In this document: one piece after another, positions 41,289 to 53,300 of the stretch
Position numbering within the stretch: the first letter of the stretch is position 1
How the letters are laid out: every line of letters starts with the position of its first letter
Source: Notamacropus eugenii
Lineage: Eukaryota > Chordata > Mammalia > Diprotodontia > Macropodidae
NCBI RefSeq assembly: GCF_028372415.1
Contig: NC_092874.1
Coordinates: 113,845,744-113,909,743, forward strand
Length of the DNA: 64,000 nt
Direction of reading: 5' to 3'
Program-made: the position numbers and the translations under genes
Notes under the pieces: generated by a model
What the model saw: only the letters and a program-made list of their open reading frames with translations
Told to the model about the DNA's origin: nothing
Databases searched by the model: none

Positions 41289-44200
41289 GCACACACACTC
41301 CACCATAAGATTATTAATTTCTTGAGAGTAGGATTCTTATTATAGCTCTCTCAGTAGTGATGAAGTCAGGTAGACCTGAACTCAACCAGCGTCAGATACT
41401 TTCCAGCTGTGTGACTCTGGACAAGTGAATCTGTCTGCCTCAGTTTCCTCTTCTGTGAAATGGAGATCATGACAGCACTTACCTCTCAGGGTTGTTCTAA
41501 GGATAAAATGAGATAATATTGGTAAAAGACTTAACAAACCTTAAAAAGCTATATAAATGTTAACTGTGTTAACTATTCTTATTCTTCTACAGCTAAATGG
41601 TACAGTGAATGGAGTGCAGGACCTGGATTCATCTTCCTGGGTTCAAAACTGTCCTCAGAAACTTACTAGCTGTGTGACCCTGGGCAAGTCATTTGACCCT
41701 GTTTGACTCAGTTTCTATCATCTCTAAAGTGAGCTAGAGAACAATGTGGCAAACTATTCCAGTATCTTTAATCTGAAAATTAGGGTCCAAAGAGTTGAAC
41801 ATGACTGAAAAATGACTCAACGATAACAATCCTTATTCTGATTATTTCCAAGTTCTAGCACAGTGCCTTACATATAGCTATACTTCAACACTTGCATGAA
41901 TCAATAGGCATACTTTCTTCATCAGTGCAGACCACAACTCATCCACACCATCTCATCCTGTATGATTTTTGTCCATTCTTGTCCACATTGTCCTGCAGAT
42001 TCTCTATGAAGGATTTTAGGGTAATGGAATATGACAATCTTCCCTGACTGTTAGTAAGCCTATGTGACCACATATGTGCCCTTTTTTTCCCCTTAGAACA
42101 GGAGCCATGTTCCCAGGTCTAAACATACACGGTATTTCAACCATGGATGTCTTGTTTCTTTGAACTTCGGCTCATTTCACAGCTGTGACACATCTCATGC
42201 TAAAGTCACACAGGTCCCTGGTGCAGAGCCAGTTAGGCTCTGGGCCACAGGGATTTTCACACCTTTCCAATTAAGTGCTGAGGCACATAAATTTTCAAGC
42301 TTCTTCTCTAAGCCAATGAGAGACCAAATCTTTGCTTTAAAACTTGCATATATTCAGGGAGATATAGATTGCCTGGGGGGAGAGGAACTGGTGGAAGGAG
42401 GAACTTGCCTAGAGGAACTCGCTTGAGAGGAGGCTTGTTTACTGGGGGGCTAGATGAAAGAACGCTGACGATGTCAACGTTCCCTGGATTGGCTAGATGT
42501 TGTGTTATTATTTTTCCGTCATCATTATTTTTTGCATTATTATTGTTATTCAAGCATTATTACCATTTTCTCCATTATTTTCTTAAGTCTAGAAATCATA
42601 AAAAGGAAAAATCAAGCCTTGATTTATTAGTATTCACTAATATCTGAGGGGGAGATGCTCACTCTGAAAATTGAACAATCAGCTCTTGAGAGCTGGTCCA
42701 AGCTGGCTCCAATATATCTCTGAATTCAATCCTTGTGAGGCTAAATTTTCTTCATGCAGATTAAAAAATGTCAGTGTTCCCAGGTCTGAAGGTACACAGG
42801 TTACTTTGTTAACTTTTTTTGGTTACTTTGTTAAATTTTGCCTTCTGGTATCTCAATAGTGATATTTCAAATAAATGGCTTGGTCTTGAATGAAGAGAGC
42901 TCATTATATTTTGCAGTCCAACCCTGAAAATATATATGAATATTCATAGCAGCTGCTATGAATATCTCATTGGTGTTACAAGGATTTTAGAACCAGAAGT
43001 TTCCCCCTTTCCAGCAGATTTGATGATAGGAGTGGGTCTAAACAAGCCCATAAATATTCATGGGAAAGTTAGAAGAAAATCTCCAGAAACTCCCTATCGT
43101 TCTAGATGGCCAGACCCTGTTCTTGCCTCTCTACAGGTGGCTGCAGAGTATTTCAAGAATACTACCCTGCTGCTGATGGGAGTCATCTGTGTGGCAGCAG
43201 CAGTGGAGAAATGGAACCTGCACAAGCGGATTGCCCTACGCATGGTCATGTTGGCAGGAGCTAAGCCTGGCATGTAAGTACAGCCTTCAGCTATGGGGAG
43301 ATTCATGCCTATACCACATTAGGCATTACTGATGTGACATCTCTCCTGCATAGGGATAGTGCCCAGGATATACACTTTATTTTTCTTGGAATGGGAATGG
43401 ATTTGCTCTGAACTATCCACACTCCAACCCTGTCCTCATTATGACGAGTAATATATACTTTCAAAATGACAATAGACCATTAGGGTAGCCATGAAAATGA
43501 CATTTTTATACACATGAAGAAAACTTAGCTATATAAGGATTGAATTCAGAGATGTATTGGAATCCGTTTGGACCAGCTCTCAAGAGCTGATTGTTAAATT
43601 TTCAGAGTGAACATCTGCCCCTCAGATATTACTGAATACTATAAATCAAGGCTTGGTTTTTCCTTTTCATGATTTCTAGACTTAAGAAAATAATGGAGAA
43701 AATGGTAATAATGCATGAATAATAATAATATAAAATATTGATGATGGAAATAATAACAAGTAGCTGTTAGTATTTTTCATTCTTTAACTCAAATATTTTC
43801 TATGTTCATATTTCCACTTGGAGGGTGCACTGGATACAGAAGGCCAGCAATTCACTACCTCCTCCCTAAAGTAACACTTTTTCCTGTTCTGCCATTTCTA
43901 AAGTCAGAGGACTGTTTACCCATTGACAAGTGAGATCAGCATATAGATGATGTCTGAAAAGGCACTAAAATTGTCCGATGTTAGGTCTATCAGATAACCA
44001 ACGCTGCTCCTTCCCTTGTACAGAGTCAATATTGATTGCCTAATTATTTCTCTTTTTTGTAGAATGAAAATAAAAAGATAAGTACCTTCTAGGCATATGG
44101 TGAGCCTTCATTGAGTTACTCTTGAAAGAATTTTGAACTCTTTTGAATCCTTTTTGCATATTAGCCACAAGAAAATGTTCATCCAAGACTAGATTCTCCT

Positions 44201-47200
44201 TGACCCATTATCCACCTATTTCTGGATCATTCCCACTCCCCATTTTCCCTACTTCCCCCATCATTCATTATGAGTTCATTGGATATTGAAAATCATTTAG
44301 ATGTCAGCCTATTCAAAACACCTTTAGAGTATTAGCTTACTCAAGTAATAACTCAGAAATTAAATATGCTGCCTACCACACTCCACCAAATTACAATATG
44401 TTTCTTGTCTATCAAAGGTGTGTTTTCATACACACCTTATAGAAATATATACTCATATAGTTACAACCTTATGTCATACATGAAAGAGTCAAACAGAAAT
44501 GATTTGTGAATGATCGATACCTCTGTTCTTCCCCATTAATGAGTATAGCCAAGAATGGTGTGACAGAGGAGGAAACAAGAAACATTTAAGGAGGTTCAGT
44601 GGCTCAGTGAGAAAACAATAAGCTGCATACAGGATTCTAGAGTCTGTTCTCTACTTGACCACTGAAAGACCTTAGCTGTTTTCCCTTTATTTTTAAAGTT
44701 TTAGGAACACTTGTGTTCAAATTTAGCCTCAGATACTTACAAAATGTGTAATGCTGGGCAAGTTATTTAATTTTAGCTTGCCTCAGTTTTCTCATCTGTA
44801 AAATGGGAATAAAAAGAGCACCTACTTCCCAGGGTTGTTGTGAGGATCAAATGAGATACCTGAAAAGCACTTAGCCTACTGCCTGGCATACAGTAAGCAC
44901 AACATAAATGTTAGCTATTATTATTTTAATAGTAATACCTCACTGAGCTCTCTCATACGAGTGAGATCTTTTAAAATTATTTTTTGCATACATTCACACA
45001 CAGGAATGTCTAGGGTAAAGGAAGAAAGGTTAACAAATACGTTTCTTTTGTCACCAATGGTACTATCTGTCTAAGTAAGGGCTTCTGCCTTGCTTAAGAC
45101 TATTAGCTCTTGAAATTGTATTTGCTGCCAAAATGGATTAATTATTTCTAATATCCCCTTCCGTTATAAATCTATGATCCTATGACTTATTATTTAAGGA
45201 TCTGTGAAAATGAGACCTTTAGAAATAGACTAGTGCATATTCTAAATAAAATTAGCATGGTTGGAAAATAAAAGAAAGAAATTATGTTTCCTGGTTGTCT
45301 GCTATGAGATGCAAGTCCAAGTTTAAGCCTAATAGATATTTACTATTATTTACTAGATTAAGACTATCCAATGCAAAAGCTACTGAGAAATCTATATGTC
45401 ACCTAGAGGAAGAGTCAAGATGATTTGTTCCTATAGTTCTAGACAGCATTCTCGATTGCATTCTCGATTGCATTCCAGTACTCCTTGGAGTACCATGAGG
45501 CCCCTGGCTGGCTTCTCAGTTTTGCTGTGGCCTCCTTCCTTTCAGGCTGCTGTTGTGCTTCATGTGCTGTACCACCCTTCTGTCCATGTGGCTCTCCAAC
45601 ACCTCCACCACCGCCATGGTGATGCCGATTGTGGAGGCCGTGCTCCAGGAGCTGGTCAGTGCTGAGGAAGAGCAGGTCATGGAGGCCCCTGGCAACTCCA
45701 GCACTGAAGAAACTCAGCCAATCAGTACAGTTTGCTTGAGCTTTCCTAAACTTCTCTCTCTTCTCCCTCAAATATCTCCCTGTTCCTATGACTTACATAC
45801 TTACCTATATGACTCTATTTTCCAGTCTTCCCCCTAAAACCCTGAGCATTTTCTCTTGAGACTGGTCACTGACAATCCCTTCCTTTTGTGATTGCCACTA
45901 CAAATTCCTCCTCCTCCTCCTCCTCTAAATGCTGTGGACTATGTCCAAAGCCCAACCTGAAGCCCATCTATGTATGTAATTCCTCTGGGCCTTCAGAGCA
46001 GAGAAGGAAGGCATGGCTATGCACCAAGGTACTCTGGGAATTAGCAAGAGACAATAATCAATGTTATGGGAGGCTTGAAATGCCTTCTCACCAAGCTCAG
46101 AACCCTTAAAGCCCCAATATTTTCTCTCTTCTCTCTCTCTCTTCCTTCTCTTCAGCTATAGGTCTTGGTGAAAAAAATGGACCCCCTTCTCTGGAGCTCA
46201 TTTTTGTCAATGAAGAGTGAGTACATCCATTCACCAACAGGAAGAGGGCAAAGTTCTTGCCACCCTTTATATGTCTCTTGTGCACTTATATTCTATTCTA
46301 CATTATAGTTAGCTGTACTCTGTGTTACTTAGAGTTACCGAGAAGCAGCAGGACATAAGGAACTTGCCTTGGAAGCCAGAAAACCAAGATTCAAGCCCCA
46401 CTTCAGAATATTTTGGCTATATGCCCCTGGGCAAGTCACTTAACTTCTTAGGGTTCTAGAGAATTCTCTAAAACTGGAAGTTGCAGAGAAGGTGCCTATT
46501 TGCACTAACAGAGGAAGTTCCCTGTGCCTGTAAAATCACAGGTCCAATTCCCATGCCTAGTTTTGTCCAGACATATTATCCCTCCTACTAGGTGTGAACT
46601 CCTTGATAGCTGGTGTATTTGTAGTCATTGTTGAGCACAGTACCTTTTACATGGTAGGTACTTAAGGAATGTTTATTTTTTCAATTAAAAAAAAACTTAG
46701 TGTCAAGAATGAGATCCCCTAAAGTCCCACGAAGTCCAGTCCAACACGCTCCCTCATTTCTTGTTCTTTTTGCTTTCTTCCAGCTCATCAACCCCAGATT
46801 TCCCTACTCTGATGCAGGGCAAGGTACCACTTTTTATTTTTTGTGTGCTCTGGAATCACTCATCAGGCCAGTGGGATAAATCAGGGAGATAGCAATGCCC
46901 AGCCCCCCTGGTCCGCAAGACGATCATCTTCTTCTGTCTAAGGAAGGCAAAGAACAACTCAAAAATAGAGGGGTAGGGGAAAGCATCCAACTCTTGGCAA
47001 GTTGGTGACTGGCATCACCTTCTACTAAAGGGTCAATCTTGAATGACTTCTAACAATGGACACTACCTCAGAAAGTACAAATTATCTGACAGGGCAGCTA
47101 GGTGGCACAGTGGTTCTAGTATAGGACCTGGAATCAGGAAGACTCATCTTCCCGATTTCCAGTCTGGCCTCAGACACATACTAGCTAACTGTATGACCCT

Positions 47201-50200
47201 GGGCACTTGTTTACCTCAGTTTCTCATCTGTAAAATGAGCTGGAGAAGGAAATGCCAAACCATTTCAGTATTTCTGCCAAGAAAACCCCAAGACACAACT
47301 GAACAACATCTCATTTTTCACAAGCTTAATGTAGGAAAGTCCAGATTTGTAAGAAAGATACATTGAGGTGAGGGGTGGGTGGTGGCAGGGGGGTGGGAAC
47401 ATCATTAATTACTTTAAAGAAAATTTATTCCTATTCCAAAAAGGATTCTCCATTTAAATAGCATTAATAGTCCTAAAATAGGTTTGATGGCCCTATAGGG
47501 AAAGGGGAAAAAATGCTGTGAGAGGGGGAGAGGGAGAAAAAAAGAAGGAAGAAAAAAATATATATGTTAGGAAGGAGTAGTGCCATCAGCAGATGACCCA
47601 GGTAAATTCAGTAGCAATAAGACCATACGTCAGCGATGGCAAATTCCAAGAGAAATAGAAGTTACTAAACCACATATGAGGAAAGATCCCTGGGGGGGTA
47701 AATTTCTCTATATTTAAAATAATTTAATTTACAAAAATTCAATATGTACAGAATTGTAAAGGGTTTTATATATACATATATATGTATTATATATATCTGT
47801 ATATGTATATATATATTACTATAAGTTAAGTAATTTAAATTTTTGTCATAGATCCATCTGACAGTCTAGTCTATGGACTCCTCAGAATCTTATTTTTAAA
47901 TGCATAATATAAAATATATATGCTTAGAAAGAAAACCAATTATACTGACATACAGTTACTGATCTATTATAAAAATATGCTCATAAATGCCAGGTAAAAG
48001 AACTCTGGGTTTAAAGGATTTTCTTTCTGTTAAAGGGGAAAAAAGAACCAAGAATTTCTTTAGAGAAAACAAAATTCCAAAAGATTAGGATGAGCAAGAA
48101 AGAGTTATCTTCTATCAGACTTCTAACTTGGTGGTTGTCACTGAGGGTATTTTGAAGTTAACAACATAATTATTACAGCACTAATAATTATATAAGGTTT
48201 TAAAATTTACAAAGCATTTTTCTTAGCAAGATAACTGAGCAGAGATGGGCAATGCCAGTCAAATGGTCATTTTCCTTGGCTTCTAGCCCACTGACTCCAC
48301 AAAGTCAAGCACCATTTTCCACAGTGATCCCAAGTGTCAGGGGTATTCACCTAGCCTCTTCACCCACCATCCTTCTGCTGGCAGCCTCACTGCTCTTGTT
48401 CCTACAGAACCTGAATGGAGTGCACATGATCACCAACCCTATCAAGTCTGTGAAACCTCAGAGCAAGAGACAGAGCTCACCTCAGGTAAGGGAGTCAGAG
48501 GTTATTCTTGTTTCATATGTGAAGCATGTCTTGAGGGCACATTGTTTTCCACGAAGGTCATTCTCCCTGCAGACCTCAGATCAGGTGTCATACTGCTTAG
48601 TGGTGTTATATCTAAGCCCTCTTTGCCCAGATGGATGTGGCTTACGTTGGTGTGTCACAGGAAGAGAGTAACCCCTTCCTCAGCCACATGAAGGCTTGAA
48701 GGATCCAGCTTAGGTCTGACCCAGGTGGGGCAGGTATGGCATTGGCTCCAAGCAAGGTGGTCTATTCCTCTACAATCTGGCCCTCTGCTGGGCCAGAGCC
48801 AGAGAAGGAAGGGAATGAAGAGAAAAGGAAAGGTGAGTGAGATTCCCACTTGTTATCTGGTCCAGGCTTTAGACCAGTTTTACAGAACAAATACTTTCAT
48901 TAAGGGGTGGATTCGGTCAAAGGTTCACACTTGAGGACCTAGAGGGCTATATGTGACCCCTGCTTTAGACTAAAGATCAGGAGACTCTTGAAGCCTTAGA
49001 CTCATCAATAGAGATAAGTAATGCCTGTGGGAGCTACTGGTAGATCTAAAGCATAGACCAGGGAGGAGAGGAAAAGAAAAAGGGAAAAAAATGCTGTGAG
49101 AGGAGGAGAAAGGGAGAAAAAGAAGGAAGAAAAAGAAACATATGTTAATGAGGAGTAGTGCATCATTAGCAGATGACCCGGTTACCTGTATTATTCTGTA
49201 GTTAAAAAGGCCATGAGTAAGTGAAGTCAAATTCAAAAACAAATAGAAGCTACTAAACCACATACTAGGAAGGATCCCTGAAGAAGCATATTGACTTAGA
49301 AAACTACATCTCAACATTATCTGTGTTCTATTCTATTTTTATTTATTTTGTTAACTATTTCCCAATTACATTTTAATCTGGTTCTCCCACACACATGTTG
49401 GAGAGTATTCCCGGGGTACATTAGACACCTCTGAAATAAGTCACCAAGACCAACTCAAGAACCTCCTTCCCTTGTCTACATTCTATCCAGGCCAAGAAAA
49501 CACATTCTGATCAGAAGGCAGATTCCTTCTGTCTTTCACCTTCAAGAATGATCCATTGATATTCACCAAACCAGGACTTTTTCTGACCTGAATTAGAAGA
49601 AGGGGTTTAATCTTCATGGTAGTAGTTACAGCCTTCCAACTACATGTGGAAGGATGGTCAGACTTGTTCTGCTTGACCCCATAAGGAAGAACTAGCAACG
49701 ATGCGTGAAAATTGTAGAAAAGCAGATTTCAGCTTAGCAGAAGGAAAGATTTCCAAAATAACTAGAGTAGGCTGAAAAACAAAATGCGTTATCTCTAGAA
49801 GTAATGTTTCCTATCACTGGAAAGTTCCCAATAAAGGGTGGATCTAAATAATAACTCACATTTTACATACATTAAGCTGTTTGACTGTCCTAACCACTTT
49901 CTGAGGTAGGTGCTGTTATGCTCATTTTACCGATTAAGAGACTGAGGTCAAGAGAGGCTAATTAACTTGACCAAAGTCACAAAGCTAGCAAGTGTTTAAG
50001 GTGGGATTTGAACAAGGCCTTCCTGACTCTAGGTTCAGCACTCTATCCATTCTACCACACTGGCTTCTGCTTGTGAATGTCCATCAGGAAAACTATTGAG
50101 CAGATTCCTACTCAAGTACAGGTTGGATTAAATGGCCTCTGAGGTCCCTTCCAGCTGTTGAACTCTGGGATTCTGTGAATAGAATGTCAGTTCCATGAGG

Positions 50201-50269
50201 ACAGGGGCTGTTTCATTTCTGGTTTTGTATCCCCAGTTTCTAGCATAGGGCTTGCTAGTTTAATAACTT

Positions 50270-50300
<31 letters not shown>

Positions 50301-53300
50301 CAGTAGTAGTAGTAGGTAGCAGTAGTAATAGCCATAATAGTAGTAGTAGTAAGTAGTAGTTGTGGTTGGTGGTGGTGATGGAAGTGATGATGATAATGAT
50401 GGTGAAGGAGGTACTGGTGGTGATGAAGGTGGCGGTAGTGATGTTGGTGATGGAGGTGATGATGGTGATGGAGATGAAGGGCAAATGTCTTTCCTGGAGT
50501 ATGACCCTGGACACTCCATTACTTATGATGCTCTCTACACCAGGCAGCCAGAACTGGGATGGAGGGGTACAGTACATTTCCTTTGGCAGGAACGGCTATT
50601 AGTCCTGCCCCCTGACCCTAGGAACCTGGAGCTGAGCAGCAAGTACAGATCCCAACATGATCACATGGTCTGCAAGTGCCTGTCCCTGAGCATATCTTAT
50701 GCTGCCACCATTGGGGGCCTGACCACCATCATTGGCACATCCACCAGCCTCATCTTTCTAGAACACTTCAACAAGTAAGTCATGTGGAATTTTGTCCCAA
50801 ACAGAATCTGCCAGAGTAAAATAATGCCACCTTTGATTCCAAAGGCATAGATTAGGGTTCAACAGGACAGGCTAGTAGCCTTTTGATTACAAAATACCAT
50901 GTCAGGGTCTTCTTCTAGATAGTAAAAAGACTTGATCAAGCATGGATTCATAGTGGCTAAGCAAAAGGGACATCTCTGCCATCAGAGAGCCCAACAGTAG
51001 TCTGTCTGGACCTCCTTTCTAGTCCAGCATTCCTGAGAACAGAAACAGTCCTAAGTACAACTCCGAAATAGATAAAGTTTTTCATTGGATAGAGAGCCAG
51101 CCTTGATAGAGAGTCTGGAAAGACATGGTTTTAAGTACAACTTCTGACACTTGCTGGTTATGTGACCTTGGACAAGATACTCCACAGCTCTAGGCAATTC
51201 TTTAAGACTCTTAAGTTTAGAAGCAGTGGCCCATCTTTGGTTGGGGGAATATCCTCAACTGGAGTTCCCTGTACCAATGAAATTACAGGTATAAAGAAAG
51301 AGACACAGACAGACAGAAAAAAAGAAACAGAGACTAAGAGAGACAGAAACAGAGACAGAGAGATAGAGGCAGAGAGAGGATTCAATAACTGTCCTTTATG
51401 ATTACTCAGGGGCCTTTTTTGTTTACGTCCTAGTTCCTACCAAGGTCCTGAAGAAATTAAATATCTTCTAGATATGAAAATGTCAGTCTATAATTATAGG
51501 CATCATTCCAATCCTATCTATGTTCCAGAACTTGTTAACACCAAAGTGCCAATTAGAACTTCAGCCTCCCAACCATCCTGACCCAACTCTTTCTTTTCCA
51601 GTCAGTACCCAAGTGCTGAGGTGGTGAACTTTGGGACCTGGTTCCTCTTTAGCTTTCCCATCTCCCTCATCATGCTGGTGGTGAGCTGGTTTTGGATGCA
51701 CTGGCTATTCTTGGGTTGCAAGTGAGTAGACTCTAATTCAGAAGCCCTGTTGATCCCTCTCAGGTACAAAAGATTGGCATCATTCCTCTGTGCTCCTGAG
51801 GAACCTCACTATCCTCAAGGAAGCGACTTCTGACATCTCTGGTTTAAACATAACTTTTTAATAAACCTAAAAAAAGTACTTTGGATGGGGAGCCAGGAAT
51901 TCTCCATTCTAGTCTTAGCTGTTTCACTGATTAAAAGCCATACAATATCTAGTCAATTGGTCAATAAACACTTATTAAGAGTCTACTATGTGACAGGTTC
52001 TGTGCTACGCACTGATGATACAAAGAAAGGTTAAAAAAATAGCTCCTAACCTCCAGGAAATGGGGAAGACAATACACAAATAACTATGTACAAGCACATA
52101 ATGTACATAATAAATTGTAAATAATCAACAGAGGGAAGGCACTCCTAGAATTAAGAAGGATCAGGAAAGGCTTCCTGTAGAAGGTGGGATTTTCCAGGAA
52201 TGAGGGTGAGACCCACTATGGTGGGACTATATTGTGCTCTATGCTCTACTGTGGTTGGAACCACATGGAGTCAACCACAGACTGAGAAGAAAGGACAGCT
52301 GAGGCAGAGAATGAACAGAACGAGGCAATCAGGATGGAGGACCACAAGTCCATGCCAGATAGGGATCAGTTGAAAGAACTGGGGTTACTTGATCTACAAA
52401 AGAGAAGATTCCTAAGTAACATAATAAATGTAATGGAACAGATGCCATTGGAAGAGAGGTCAGATGTGTTCTGTTTGACTCCAGGCTTGGGCTGAGGAGC
52501 TGTAGAGAGAAGTTGCAAAGAGACAAATACAGACTTGATATCACGAAAAATCTAACAATGAGAGATGCCCAAAAGTGGAATGATTGACCTCAGGGGAACA
52601 TGTGGGGGAGCTCTGGGCACCGGAAGTTTTCTAACAGAGTTTGTATAACCACTTGTCTGATTCCTTTTGGGAGACTGGTTGGCCTAGATGACCACTCCAA
52701 CCTTCAGATTTTATGAACCCTCACTAGGGAAGCTAGGTGAATCAGTAGATGGAACACCAGGCCTAGAGTCAAGAAGACCTGAGTTCAAATCCAATCTCAG
52801 ACACTTACTAGCTGTGTAACCCTGGAAAGTCATTTAACCCTGTTGGCTTCAGTTTCCTCATCTGTAAATAATGAGCTAGAGAAGGAAGTGGAAAACCACT
52901 CCTGCATTTTTGCCAAGAAAACCCCAAAAGGAGTCACAAAGAGTCAGATACAACCAGAGTCATTTAAACAACAACGATGAACCCTCACAATTTAAACTAG
53001 AAGTCACACCCTAACTTGGGTGAACTGGAATTTAGAATAACTCCAACTTGTCATTGAAAATATGACTCCTACTCTTCTCCTGTTTAATGAGTACATAAGC
53101 CATTTGTAATTAACAAATTCTTTTTGAATGATAAAAACAATAATTAGCATTTGTAGAGTGATATAAAGTTCACAAAGTACTTTACACATATTATTTCATT
53201 TGATCCTTATAACTGCCCTGGGAGGTAAGTGATATAATTCTCTCTATTTTAAAGATGAGAATACTGAGGGGGAAAGGTGTTAAACCACTTGCCACACATC

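Larger units (their letters stand above)
21087..43136 (+). other. SLC13A4: SLC13A4 intron 2 (22 kb)
   Basis: The largest intron in the window. No coding exon was recognised inside it. Besides the elements listed separately, L3/CR1-type fragments lie at 21895-22280, 24230-24660 and 31620-31760. An L2 3' region on minus lies at 28690-29330 and L2-like sequence at 39870-40260. Stretches 22380-23250, 25760-27900, 29340-29660, 30370-30780, 30975-31600 and 37165-38120 show nothing I can identify. Confidence 0.75.
46217..48407 (+). other. SLC13A4: SLC13A4 introns 5 and 6
   Basis: Contains MIR at 46345-46480, an L2-type tail at 46560-46680, exon 6, a SINE at 47092-47305, the direct-repeat copy at 47505 and an AT-rich tract with TATATATG at 47765-47820. 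Nothing is identified from 47840 to 48400. Confidence 0.65.
48486..50589 (+). other. SLC13A4: SLC13A4 intron 7
   Basis: Holds a deleted hAT MITE (48875), the second direct-repeat copy (49075), L3/CR1-type sequence at about 49610-49845, a MIR at 49843-50070, an L2-like end at 50175-50265 and the trinucleotide repeat before exon 8. Confidence 0.7.

Noticed and set aside
42060-43000. Solitary endogenous-retrovirus LTR before exon 3
   Set aside because: A repeated TGTTCCCAGGTCT and an AATAAA are suggestive, but I could not define ends, a target duplication or a family.
46156-46161. Upstream AG as the main acceptor of exon 5
   Set aside because: It keeps the frame but breaks the match to the conserved ISL residues; kept only as a possible isoform.
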